Below are positions 58,326-64,000 of a stretch of 64,000 nt of DNA, piece after piece; positions within the stretch are counted from its first letter, which is position 1, and the number at the start of each line of letters is the position of its first letter. The DNA is from Bugulina stolonifera (taxonomy: Eukaryota > Bryozoa > Gymnolaemata > Cheilostomatida > Bugulidae): the NCBI GenBank assembly GCA_935421135.1, contig OW285188.1:27564433-27628432 (forward strand), written 5' to 3'. The notes below the pieces were generated by a model, which saw nothing but the letters and a program-made list of their open reading frames with translations, was not told the origin of the DNA and did no database searches. A program made the position numbers and the translations under genes.

Positions 58326-64000
<5,675 letters not shown>

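Overview
The window is nuclear DNA of an intron-rich animal: AT-rich, with spliced genes, two eukaryotic tRNA genes, hAT-type transposons and very many minisatellites. Coding sequence was assembled by eye from splice sites and reading-frame continuity. The gene set (a receptor guanylate cyclase, TXNDC12, a GLI zinc-finger factor with Sufu-binding and C-terminal activation motifs, CUL1) is metazoan. Short exons and tandem-repeat-filled introns suggest an early-branching animal such as a demosponge; that assignment is inference.

Layout. (1) 777-19092, plus strand: the 3' part of a membrane receptor guanylate cyclase. Eighteen exons encode the end of the ligand-binding domain, a TM segment, a kinase-homology domain, a signalling helix, the cyclase domain and a long novel tail. 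All phases agree; about 1072 residues lie in the window. (2) Inside its first visible intron (994-8861), on the opposite strand, is a complete three-exon TXNDC12 gene (7652-6453) ending in KQEL. The same intron holds a 2.9-kb hAT transposon with a perfect 8-bp target duplication. (3) 51990-19814, minus strand: a complete GLI gene of about 22 exons and 1.2k residues, convergent with the cyclase. (4) 63964-58308, minus strand: the C-terminal third of CUL1. (5) tRNA-Arg(CCT) and tRNA-Lys(CTT) lie in GLI introns.

Repeats dominate. Arrays with 5- to 118-bp units fill many introns. In all four protein-coding genes, several arrays start exactly on an exon-intron junction, so each unit carries a copy of the splice donor or acceptor plus the exon edge. 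The most striking is a 66-bp, ~22-copy array at a cyclase-domain exon, in frame and open throughout, so that it offers about 22 equivalent in-frame donors. GLI exon 4 has a similar 33-bp, 8-copy in-frame donor array.

A separate find lies upstream of GLI at 54738-55125: a partial tandem dimer with a 249-bp period. Each copy carries a complete type I hammerhead ribozyme core, the architecture of a retrozyme-like retroelement.
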